The notes under the pieces are model-generated. The model had not been told where the DNA came from and did no database searches. It saw only the letters and a list, made by a program, of their open reading frames with translations. A stretch of 64,000 nucleotides of DNA, from positions 5,893,543 through 5,957,542 of the forward strand of contig JADWOT020000006.1 of the NCBI GenBank assembly GCA_036345935.2, given 5' to 3'. Source of the DNA: Taenia hydatigena. Lineage: Eukaryota > Platyhelminthes > Cestoda > Cyclophyllidea > Taeniidae. The stretch's first letter is position 1; every line of letters begins with the position of its first letter. A program made the position numbers and the translations under genes. Positions 26,301-36,561 of this stretch are shown piece after piece.

Positions 26301-27407
26301 ATTCTGTCACCGATCGTGTTGAATTCCTTCAAACTACCTCTTAGTGCAAAAATAGTGGTACATTTAGGGGGGGATATTGGAGCGTTCGTGAATAAGAAAC
26401 TACTGGTGTTGACATCATGTTCAATCGAAAGGCTGACATCGCCGACTCTTCAAATAGCATCTTTTGTTGACTGCTTTACCTACCAAGACCACTTTGCAAT
26501 GTCAAGCTAATTGGCGTTGCCCTTCAATAGCGCTGTCTTTTAAACGTCATAGTTAATTGATGGGCTAGTCTGACACCAAAAATGTGTGATGCTTCCTGAG
26601 GAAGGCAAATTGGCTTTTGCAAAAGAGGTGTGATTAACTTTTTAGAACTCGAAATAATCAAAGTGGAGAAATGGCAAACACTCTGGTGAAGTCGTTTGAT
26701 AGAATTCAGGCGGCTCTTGGCGACCTTCGAATTGATCGAAATTTAGCTTTTTATTGCATTTCAATTTTCCAACTCAACAACGTCGATGAATGTAGGGTAA
26801 GGCCGATAGCTTTGTCACTGAGTCCAAGGAAAGGCGCTTCCATTACTGAAGTGCGTAAATGCCTCCTAATTCGTGAAAATCGTTGCGCGCTAAGCCTTTC
26901 GTTTGAGACGCGTGTGTGCATGTGGAGGTAGACTTTGGTCAAAATGTCCCATTTGGGTCCTTTTTTGTGTGCCTACTTCGTGACTCAGCCACTAGGCTTC
27001 GTGATTTTTAATTGCGCTGCTCCAATTGCAACTGGTCGCAGGTGCCTCTATTAAACACTTATTTTTGTCTACATGTTTCACTTTTTTTCTTTGCGGACTC
27101 GTGTACACATCCTGCCACTGAGTTTTCGTCGCTACCATATCCTCACTATCAGTATTCCATGTCCCCTAGATTTTTTATACGTCTATTTACGGCTTCAGGG
27201 CCATGTTGCCGAGCTCTTTACCAATTTGAGGCAGAGAACGATACCGAGTTGGCTTTCTCAGAGGGCGAGATCATTCAACTGATCAGACAGGTGGACGAGA
27301 ACTGGTACGAGGGCCGTTTGAAGGACAAGGAGGGTTTCTTCCCAGTGAACTATGTGGAGGTGATCGAGCCCCTTCCCCCGTCGGCCACAGCCTACCCCAC
27401 GGACTGA
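11360..27407 (+). CDS. SH3GL: Endophilin A (N-BAR and SH3 protein)
   Basis: Endophilins bend and tubulate membrane at endocytic necks through an N-BAR dimer and recruit dynamin and synaptojanin through SH3. Exons: 11360-11404, 11440-11508, 11541-11757, 11868-12001, 12078-12144, 13218-13327, 14854-14957, 18306-18451 and 27199-27407. Phases all match, giving 366 residues, the family's normal length. The ATG at 11360 starts the amphipathic helix [18 protein letters not shown] landmarks follow: [42 protein letters not shown]. Residues ~255-298 are a Ser/Thr/Pro-rich linker. The SH3 domain, about 299-358, has [17 protein letters not shown] and [10 protein letters not shown], with all canonical ligand-binding positions. 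The first two introns are only 35 and 32 bases, whereas the intron before the SH3 exon is 8.7 kb. A 21-base in-phase candidate microexon lies in it (18607-18627). A skipped linker exon elsewhere cannot be excluded. Confidence 0.93.
14958..18305. other. Endophilin intron, 3.3 kb
   Basis: T-rich intron between the last BAR exon (phase 2) and the linker exon. The open frames inside are short, overlap each other on both strands, and show no conserved motif. No transposon was recognised. Confidence 0.6.
18452..27198. other. Endophilin intron, 8.7 kb
   Basis: Intron between the linker exon and the SH3 exon, both phase 1. It contains pyrimidine-rich segments around 18.5-18.6, 22.7-23.3 and 24.0-24.7 kb. 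A 193-codon frame at 24219-24800 is open, but I recognise no domain in it and its composition matches the flanking DNA. No LTR copy lies here, in contrast to the flanking intergenic DNA. Confidence 0.55.
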
Positions 27408-27948
27408 ACGGGAGCGGAATTTGCAATGTTTTCTCTTTTCCCTCCCCTCCCCCACCCCTCTCCTCGATCGTACAATACCTCCTCACCTAACATCCTCCCT
27501 CACCCACCTACGCGTACACCACGCGGTGGTGGCAATCGAATCAGTACCCTTCCTGACCAAAATTTGTTTCGCCATCTGCGTCCTTCGCTGCTTTGTCGTC
27601 TCTGTCTTCTCCTCTCGCCTCATTTTCTGGAGGTCTCACAGAGACAGGTAGATCGATGCTAAGGTCCTTCCCCTCAATTTATTTATTTATTAAGATCAAC
27701 CCGACCGCTCGTTTCTCCCCTCCCACACGCGTAACTTTGGTCATATGCTATTATTTCTTGCAGAATTGTTCAACTATGCGTCTATCTCTTTCAACGCGCG
27801 CCCCTGAACTGGCAGGAGGGGCCCTCGGTCTTGCTTCTTTTCCTCCTTCTCTCGCTCTCTGTTGTCTATTTACTAAAATACACTTAGGTAGCAACTGTAT
27901 TCCGAAAGACTCGGTGTATGCATTGAACAGACATGGTTTGGTGCGGAA
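27408..27948. other. Convergent 3' ends of endophilin and PDCD2L
   Basis: 540 bases between two stop codons of opposite genes. The part next to endophilin is strongly pyrimidine-rich (27420-27520). I see no canonical AATAAA close to either stop, so cleavage sites are unresolved and the two 3' UTRs may overlap. Confidence 0.5.
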
Positions 27949-29028
27949 TCAGTTGCCACTACTAAAAACGCTCTCTCCACACTCGGTCTGTACAAGCGCG
28001 CACTCTTCCACCCACTCCTCGGACGTACAGTCAGCCAGACAAGAGAAGACGATAAGGGTCGAGAATTTGAGAGGCCAGATGGGATCGAAGGTCACACCAG
28101 GGGTGGCACCTTTCTCTTTCACTTCGGAAAGGTAGTTGTTGAGGGTGGAAAAGAGCTGAACTTCGAAGACGCGGCGACCACCACACTTTGGACATTCTAG
28201 GTAGGGCGCCCATTCATCACGAGGCGCGGCAGTGGTGAATATTGGTCGACCGATCCAGGCGTAGCGAACAGGTTCGCATCCGTACCTAGGGTCACGAGTG
28301 GCCAGGTGTAGCTGGTACTGCGATGTGAAGATGGCATCGTTCTCATTACCACACTCTGCGCTCTCGTCCTCCTCCACGAACTCTGCTTCCGCTTGGTAAT
28401 CCAAAACCCAGCTGGGGAGGTCGGAGTTTTGCGATTTTTCCGGCTGATCATTATCTGTTTCATCATAGACTTGGATGTAGTGACAATTAAAGGGACTTTT
28501 TAGGTGCGTGATTGTATGCGAAGTAACAGGTCTTCTCGGATTGTCTGTCTAGAAAAGATGCGAATCCCATAACTATCAGATAGTTATAGACGTATTCCTG
28601 ATTAACGAGAAAGAATTGGTCCTTACCCAAGACGGATCAAACCAGACATCGCTGTCATTTTCTTCATCATCCTCACTCAGCTTCCATTCGCAACCGGTCA
28701 CCTCAACTCCAAGATCTTCTTGTAAGAATGTTTGAGGTTCTGGCGATTTGGTTGAAAAACGGAACACACGCCAACAACGACCGGATGTCTGACAGTCCTT
28801 TTGAGGACAGGAGAAAAAGTAGAGGACGCGGTCATTCGCATCCACGGGACAGTAGAGCTGCATAACAAAAGATGTGGGGCCATCACAGCTGGGACATTCT
28901 GGTGTAGTCGAGGGGGAACTCTCAGGAGCTGCCAAAGTTTTTGGCAATCCACCGATGAAATTGTCAAATGCCGTTGGTAATGTAGGAGCGACTTCTTCAT
29001 CAGGGAAACCGACTAGAATGTTCGGCAT
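27949..29028 (-). CDS. PDCD2L: PDCD2-like protein (PDCD2L)
   Basis: PDCD2 family proteins (Tsr4 in yeast) are zinc-containing chaperones for ribosomal protein uS5 in 40S subunit assembly. Two exons on the minus strand, 29028-28627 and 28548-27949, join in phase 0. The donor is GTAAGG and the acceptor TTTTCTAG. The product is 333 residues, near the 358 of human PDCD2L. The start MPNILVGFPDEE is followed by a Cys-rich N-terminal module (PECPSCDGP, QLYCPVD, FFSCPQKDC, RCWRVFR). An acidic middle has SEDDEEN, then HYIQVYDETDND. The C-terminal PDCD2 domain has YLECPKCGGRRVFEVQL, FDPIWPLKFSTLIVFSC and ADC. The Cys pairs suggest intact zinc sites. The intron is 78 bases. The Cys pattern and length fit PDCD2L better than PDCD2, which carries a MYND zinc finger that I do not see here. 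Confidence 0.9.
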
Positions 29029-29597
29029 GCTATGTACGATACTGCATTAGACTTGTAGCGACCACTTGTGATTTTGGAGAGTAGATTAATCAAGTTAATA
29101 GGCCGACTGTATCGAAAAAACGACACGCCACCTTCCGCAGGATGGAAGCGAGGGCCACTCGTTGACCTTGGAGTCAGATCGCAATTTCAACAAACAAATT
29201 CTGATGTGCTAAATGTCCCAAATAGTCCATAACCTAGACAGAAAAAGCTCTAGACTTAGTAAAATCGATTTGATTTAGATAAAAATTCCAACAAGTCTTT
29301 AAAATATTTTATGCAATTTAGCAAACTAGACATTTATGTTTTCAACGAAAACAATTATGTGTGGATTTGACTAATGGTAAATCATTGACCAGAATACTTA
29401 ATATGCAAAAAAATCTTGCACTTTGAGTAGCATCTGTGACAATTTAAATAAGCGAAATATGCCACAGAGATTGTGTTCCGTACATAGAAGAGACACAGTC
29501 GACAGCGTGAGTTGAACGACACCGACCGCAAGCTTTCGACCTAAAAATGTCGAGTATCTACCCAAACTTCTTATGCCACCTTAGTCATAACAAACAC
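29029..29597. other. Upstream flank of PDCD2L
   Basis: AT-rich DNA between the PDCD2L start and the repeat cluster. It would hold the PDCD2L promoter, but I find no clear core element. Confidence 0.4.
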
Positions 29598-30406
29598 TGT
29601 AGCGTCCCGAGGCTTCCTCGAATGCAAAAGAAGGCAGAATGCTAGGGTAGAATACATATATTCATCGGACAGAGGGAAAAAGGCTGCTGGCATGGCCCGG
29701 AGGCCAGCTCACGCATCTAGGGCAATACGACCACCTCCGTGACCTTGACAGAAACCGGCAGTTCTAACAAACAAAGTACTGCATTGTCCCTCTCCTCTTT
29801 CGAGCGTCGTCCCCGACGCGCCCCTCGGTACATCTCCCGCGTCAGCCATCACAACATACTCAGTGCTGCAACAAGCACCCACGAGCTAACCATGCCAGTC
29901 GCCGACATTCGACGCGATTGAGGCGATGCTTGACACCAACGTCAGTGATCCCTCTTGACAGTGTATTGCACTTCGAGTTTCGTTTGGCTTGGAAACAAAG
30001 TTCAGAATAAGTGGTTCTGCCGACCATCAGTATGTCTGTAGGGAGGCGTTAGCACGCCGATCTCCTTAAGCAAGAATATTAGGGGTAATCTTTGGAACGA
30101 AACTTTCCGGGTGGTCCATGGTTAGTGTCGCTTCAGTTGTTGATAGCTTTCTTGTAGAACACGGAGAAGGGGTAGATGCCAGAAGTGGACGTCGTTCGTG
30201 GCACCTCCATAGCACACGCACTTCTTTCGCACCACTGCAACATGCCGCAGGCGGTAGAGATCGGGATAGTAACCCTATAGTGTCAGGTTTGCTTTCCACT
30301 GCCACCAATGTAGCGTCCCGAGGCTTCCTCGAATGCAAAAGAAGGCAGAATGCTAAAGTAGAATATATATATTCGTCGGACAGAGGGAGAAAGGCTGCTG
30401 GCATGG

Positions 30407-30410
<4 letters not shown>
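29598..30410 (+). mobile_element. TRIM-like element: LTR, non-coding interior, truncated LTR
   Basis: A full 186-base LTR (29598-29783) is followed by 525 bases without a credible protein frame. A second LTR in the same orientation starts at 30309 and stops after about 102 bases, where a TA microsatellite begins. Two LTRs around a short interior with no gag or pol is the architecture called terminal-repeat retrotransposon in miniature. Support for the interior/LTR border comes from 62.57-62.70 kb, where a decayed copy has the same pre-LTR sequence (GCTTTCC then TGCCACCAA) next to a degraded LTR. A primer-binding site and polypurine tract are not obvious, and no duplicated target can be read because the right end is lost. 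Confidence 0.6.

Positions 30411-30411
<1 letters not shown>

Positions 30412-30460
<49 letters not shown>
30412..30460. repeat. TA dinucleotide microsatellite
   Basis: 49 bases of uninterrupted alternating A and T. It replaces the second half of the downstream LTR of the TRIM-like element, directly after the LTR segment GCATGGCCCG. Frames coding for runs of Tyr-Ile across it are artefacts. Confidence 0.95.
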
Positions 30461-30461
<1 letters not shown>

Positions 30462-30695
30462 GAAGTGACCACGCATTTAAGTGCACAACTAAATAATTTA
30501 TCGAATCGGATTACTTTCCTTGGGATAAAACCAGGCATTTTACAAAGCTTGCCTCGGCTTCGTTTATAATTGAAATAGCGTTTTAAATAACTAGCAATGA
30601 ACTTCTAGATGATATGAGTGATTTGACTAATACATTTACGAAAAACTAAACTTCTTAATTATTTTGGGGCACTGAAGTGCAGTTGCTATTGCCAC

Positions 30696-30812
30696 TGTAG
30701 CACTTCGCTTGTTCCGACTGCCGATTTCGGTCACTTAGGTGGCCATATTGTCCTAGCCGGGTTGGCTGGAATCCGGACCATGTCTATAGACCCAATCCCT
30801 CTATTTGCTGCC
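30696..30812 (-). repeat. Decayed partial LTR, inverted
   Basis: It starts TGTAGCACTT and keeps GCCGATTTCGGTC, GGTGGCCATATTG and CCAATCCCTCT in the right order, but has many substitutions and small deletions. It fades out near 30812, and the TATA-like half is missing. It is older than the complete copies nearby. Confidence 0.6.
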
Positions 30813-30922
30813 ACAGTGATGTAAAATTTAAGCGGTTATGACTGTTATCAAAAAACGATAAGTATTTATGAAGTTCAGCAACGGCAGGGCGCTGAGTGTT
30901 TCTCGTGGTTGAAAGATATCAT

Positions 30923-31108
30923 TGTAGTACTTTGTTTGTTAGAACTGCCGGTTTCTGTCAAGGTCACAGAGGTGGTCGTATTGCCCTAGATGCGTGGGCT
31001 GGCCTCCGGGCCATGCCAGCAGCCTTTTTCCCTCTGTCCGATGAATATATGTATTCTACCCTAGCATTCTGCCTTCTTTTGCATTCGAGGAAGCCTCGGG
31101 GCGCTACA
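30923..31108 (-). repeat. Solo LTR, copy 8, inverted
   Basis: A complete 186-base copy, TGTAG to CTACA. The flanks ATCAT and GTCAT match at four of five positions, consistent with a target duplication carrying one later change. The 81-codon open frame through it is read-through of the repeat. Confidence 0.8.
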
Positions 31109-34100
31109 GTCATAATACTAGGGCGGGAAATACATTTCTAAGGTGTAGAAGAACAAAGGCCATGCTACTCTGCGGAATTACATTGGCGGGGTTTTGAGTG
31201 CCGCGTAACCAAAACGAAGAGTTAAAGATTTAACTTAGTCCTCAACGCGAAACCTCGATCGCCACTTGTAGTTGAAACTCAACAGAACATGATGAGAGTG
31301 TTTGTGTAAATCAAATTGGTATCTTGTCAAGTGAAAGGTCCATTGCGACAAGACATCTAATTGGCATCCTACTTAAGTCACTATCTTATCTTATTTTGTA
31401 GCATACAAGTCACACTTGTTTCTTCCTTCGCTTCCATCAGCTTATATTCTAAAAGGAGCCAGACCACATGCCAGTTACCGTTTTTGTGTTTGTTCTACAC
31501 CATTTCTATGCAACCTGTTCTAAAGTCCTCCTTGGCAAATTCTTTGAGACTTAGAAGCTAGAGGCGTGAAGTTTGATTTTTCAAACAAATCTTCGAAAAA
31601 CATTTCATATAGGTCGTGTTTTTGTCCCTGACGATCTCTATGACTCCTTTTCGTATAGTTAAATTGACTTGAAAAAAAGTATTTATTGCACAGATTTGCC
31701 TTTTTTGCATATGTTAGGCCTACTTATGGTTTGTTTAGCAGTATAGCAAACGAAGTGGGCATTTTAGCTCCTAAATGTTGTGATTTCATGTTACCCTCCA
31801 TCCTTTCTCCACACTCGCGGTGTCGTTCACCTCTGTATTAGTGCAATTTCGTGAAAGTATCAACACCAGAAAAAATTTCAGCATAGTTATAAATAAATTA
31901 ACCTGTTACATTTGCATTCTGTTGTTTGCGACAAAATTTGCATCCACTCGAGCCTTATGCTGCCGTAGTTGGGGAGTGGTGCTAACACAAATGAGCAGAG
32001 TGGATTCACTTTGCGCTGCATCGGTGTTGTTCATCGTGCTTTCCTTAATTATAAACAAAAAACCCAAATAGGAAAAAAATTTAAAATGAAAACTGTAAAA
32101 TCACTTGATTCGGGGTGCGGTTTCAGTATTTTGACAAGGTGGTCAGACACACTAGCAGTTGGACACATTTTAATGCCATTGAATAGTGTATGCGGTTGGA
32201 GTGCACCCACCACTTCGACACAAGCCGCTAAATTATTGTTGAAAATCACAAATCGCCCGCCAGAACCGGTCTTCTTAAACTCTCGAATGAAGTAATTTGG
32301 TTTTGGTCATTAGCCATACCTCTGTCGAGTCTACTGGTGTTCTACCAGCTTTCTGAAGCAGTTACCACAAAAGTTGATTATCCAATGGGCGATAGCAAAA
32401 AAAGTTAAAATGTACGTTTGAAGGAGTTGTGATGCTATTCTTTTTAATCCTTTGAACAGCCATTAAAAGGTATTTGATGGGTCCTTGACCCGATTTACAA
32501 GGCCATGTTATGATCTGGCGTTTATTTGGCTGTGTATTACACCTCGCGGACCCTCCGGTCACCCACAGCCTTTTCTCAAGACCCTCCCGAAGACGAAAGA
32601 AGATATCACAATTAAGTAGATGATATGTTGCCAACTTTCAGAGGGGCAGAAGACTAATGGCCGTGCCCTCCAGTACCCACGAAGCCAAAACAAAGCGTTT
32701 AAAAAGACATCATCTTAACACGGTTTAAGGAAGCCCGGGGGTGTTGCAATCACACACTACATATAAAACAGTAAGACTACATTGATCTGCACAGCCTTGT
32801 ATTGAAACGAGGCTGCCCCACTGTTTGTATTGCTAGGTGACCTCAAATAAGAGGCCAGTGTCGCTTACTAGAAGTAAATAAACACCCACTTATTTTAAAA
32901 TTGGGTAGCAAAGCCAAACACAATCTCGGTTGAAAACTGAAGCAATTCAATTATGGGTCCTTCCATTTTTATGTAATGTTTTAATTGTTTGCTCTACTCG
33001 TGGTTTTTGTGTCGGGTCCGCCTGGCCTCCGGGCTTTGCCAGTATTATGTCGTCATTGGCCTTTAAGGCAGTCTCAGAGTACTGCATCTACATCGCCTTG
33101 ATATACATGCTCTTAAGTTTGAACGAAGGAAAAAACTAATGTATATTCTAAAACGCATTGAGCAAAGCCATTTGTATATGGTAATACTTAAGTTAAACGA
33201 GACCAACATCGATAAAAAATGCAGGTGTGAAGCTGTTTTTAATCATAGGGAGAAGAGGTCTTCATTTATCACCGCTAAAGCGATTAATAATGTGTCCAAA
33301 ATCCACTTTGAAATCACCACTCAACCGGCTCAAGCGCTTAGCGTTCCAAACCGCAGTCATCAATCATGGAGTTCCGACCCCGCTTTCACCATCTCTTCGC
33401 CTTAATTTTACATGTAAGCAAAAGTAAGGAGGCTTAGTCGACTTATCTGTCTCAAGAAAAACAATCCACGGGTGACACATCATGTGCTAAACTTATGCAG
33501 AACTTTTTTGCTGGAAAAGTAAACAAAAGATAATGTGGTCGCTAACCTTAATAGAAACAGCTAGTTGATAAGCTGCTTCAGTGGTTCCTTATTAGTCGTA
33601 GGAAGAGCTGAGTACTTCATGTTTTACTTTCGATTCCAACCTACTGCTCTCCTATCTACTGTAAAGAAGTCGTCGCTCCAGGTGGCGCAATAAAAGTGCT
33701 AAGCACTTTCACCGTCACCCTCAATTCAGCACTGACTTGCACAAAACTCGCGCAGTAGTCATCGAAACGAAGCTTCTCTCAGAATGCGTGATCTAATTTG
33801 AGAATAACTGGGTGTAAGCAGATGCTCGTTTGCAAGCTTCACATCTCAGCGCTCCAGCACGTGATTCCGTCTGGTCGAAATTATTGTTGTGTTTCCAAAA
33901 GGAGGGAGAGGAAATTTCTGCTGTGGGAAAACACGCCGTTATTTGGGGCCCATATTTGTTCAACGGATTTCTTTCCGTTAGGGTAATTAAGGTTAATAGC
34001 TGCGATGCATTAAACCGCAACCAATAAGTTTGCTTTAAGTGAAGTCCCTTTTAAGCGAGGCGATGGGTGTTGAGCAACGTCGCGGAAGGTTATTGGCGTT

Positions 34101-36561
34101 GACAGGACTTTGTCGCGTTTTTTTAAGGCATGAAACGATGTACCAGGCGGGGAGCATTACGCTGTGCACGTATTCAAGATGATTGCACAATTCCTTCATT
34201 TGCTTAGTTAGAATATTTTGTTTAACTATGCCTGCACTTATGCCAATTAATTTAACTTGCACAAAACCTCGAAAACCAATAGCTGCATGAATATCAAAGA
34301 AAAATCGCTCAGCCAATCTGGGCTCATCGTGCATAGGGGATAGTCATCTTCATCCCAACATTTGGTAATGACTATATTAAATTGCTTAATCGACAGAGAA
34401 TGAGGAAACCGCATGTTTTTGGTTTATTTTCTGCGGAAGTATTGGAAGTTTACAAAAATGGAGTAAGTGGTTTTAAGTATCACCTTCGCTTGTTATAAAA
34501 AGCAGTAGCATTATAAATGTGTCATTTTTGCTGGCTGTTTTACAGAACTTTGGTCGGTGTACTCTTCTTTATCTAATTGTTTTCCTTCCAGTGCCTTATA
34601 ATGCAGTGCACCCCTGTGCCTTTTGGATCGAGGGGTTTTTCACCTATAGGAATGCACATTTAGGCGTTTAATCAGATTAGGATACCTCACAATCACCGAA
34701 AACAGCCTTCCACCTCCCCCCTTCAATTATTGCATCGATTTTCAATTCTTTAACAACAATAATGGTAAGCATTATTACAAATTCTGAAAATTTTCAAAAA
34801 GAAATGGTTGGATACCATGAAGTAACTGGTTTTCTGCGTGCAAGCAGAATCGCGATACATTGGTTTAGTGGGCGATTAGAAAGATCTGCCAATTACCGTC
34901 ACCAGAATCGGAGCAATTGCGACTACCGTAGCTCCTGGTAGCACGCCGTCGGCACACTTAATTACTGCGCCTCACACTCAACTGTTAACACAAGCAAACA
35001 CACATGCGCACATACACCAACCCACAGAGAGACACATACATGACTACAATGGAAGGGAGACGAAAAAACTCTACGGACCATAAACATGGGGCGTGGAGCA
35101 GAAGCGGCGAGATTTCAAATGCTGGTGGTAGGTACTTTCATTTTCTGGGCTTTCAAGACCATCCATCTCTGTTGGCAGATGATTTCATTGATATGCGACA
35201 GAGGTATTTATCTCACTCGGATTACAGGATAGAGGATACGACTACCCGAGTATGGTCCTCCATTATTATTATTTCCTTTACGTAGGGACAACGAATTACT
35301 GACGCGAAACCTTCTTATCGGGGTGAGGGCGAGACAGCACCTATCAAATCGGCAAGTTAACCTCTTCTAAAGCAGATTTCACTAATCACCTTTACGCAAC
35401 CACATTTTTATACGGTATTTCGTCTGACGGAAATACGCGTCAATCATTTTAACTCTTAAGGCAATTTTTAAAAGTTTTTTCCCAAGTGTTACAACTTATA
35501 GCCATTTCACTGCAAAGATCTATCGGGTGCGACTCATTCGGGCGATTTCGCATCTATTTACGCGTTTATCAAATTCTGGTTAATTTCATTGCCTTAAATG
35601 CCTACATAATTGAAAATCGATGGATCTAAGATCCATTCAGCTCGAAGTGAGTATCTGCATGGCATAAGATACATCAGCTCGTTAAAATGAGCTCTATGTC
35701 TAATGTAGGCGCAAATCTCGCAGCAGGGCTAAAGTCACACGACTTGCCTAGCAAATTGGCAAGCCGACGTCATTTGTTCTGCTGTCTCCTTTTGCTACGG
35801 GACCATGGAATGAGGGTTCAAATTTGACTCTAATCGGAATGGAATTGAGAATAGTTAGGTTCATTTCTTCTGTGACATAGTTTTACTCACTTTTGAGATA
35901 ATTTTGATAATTAGATTGTATTAAGCCATGATGATAGGTACTGTTGAATGTCTGGTTCCATTTTTTGACAACAGGCGGCATCAAATTATTATGCCAATAG
36001 AAATGGCCCAAGTGCGGTACGTTGAAACTTTATAAGCTAGCGTTTTTACTTTCTGCTTTATTTATTCAAAAAAGTTGATTGCTTTAACATGATAGGATAT
36101 TTTGTTTCTAAAATTATGGGCAATAAGTTATACATTGATAGGATACTCTTAATGGAGGTTGTTACAATCTGCAGACAAGCCTAACGTAGGTCAAATCTGA
36201 GGATTTAGCTTGTGTATAGCCTAAGTTTTGATGTACAAAGCAATTAATCGTAACCGCCAAAAACTAAATGAAAATGATACATGTCAATTCAAGTCGAAGT
36301 CCAATTACCTGGCCTACCTAGACCACGCCACTTTTTGTTCTTATTTACCAAATTAAAGTTCATTAGGCCTGCGCATTATAGCATTGGCTTTATTTATGCA
36401 ATTGGCGAAACCCGTTTCAGGAGCGATATCTATTCTCACTTTTTATCGCCATTTGTTTTTTATAATTGCTCTTATCCGATTAAACGCTTAGCACAACTGA
36501 TACTTCAAGAGTTTTAAGGATAATGACTGGACTCAGGTAATGCGATGTTTGCCCCTTAAAG
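31109..36561. other. Stretch without a confident gene
   Basis: AT-rich DNA with one weak LTR fragment near 33000-33065 (GGCCTCCGGGC then TTTGCCAG). It probably contains the 5' end of the actin-like gene. A possible first coding piece is the ATG-initiated frame at 35004-35120 or so, whose donor options are phase 1. That does not match the phase-0 exon at 36562, so I did not join it. A strong acceptor at about 34590 (TTTCCTTCCAG) is followed by an ATG but no good donor. Confidence 0.4.

Noticed and set aside
27593..28135. 180-codon open frame opposite PDCD2L
   Set aside because: It overlaps the antisense of the conserved PDCD2L C-terminal domain; composition comes from the real gene on the other strand.
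30066..30538. Frames encoding Tyr-Ile repeats
   Set aside because: They are translations of the TA microsatellite inside a truncated LTR.
30896..31141. 81-codon frame
   Set aside because: It is inside a solo LTR.
35004..35285. ATG-initiated frame as the first exon of the actin-like gene
   Set aside because: Donor candidates are phase 1, while the next placed exon starts in phase 0. The composition is plausible, but it could not be joined.
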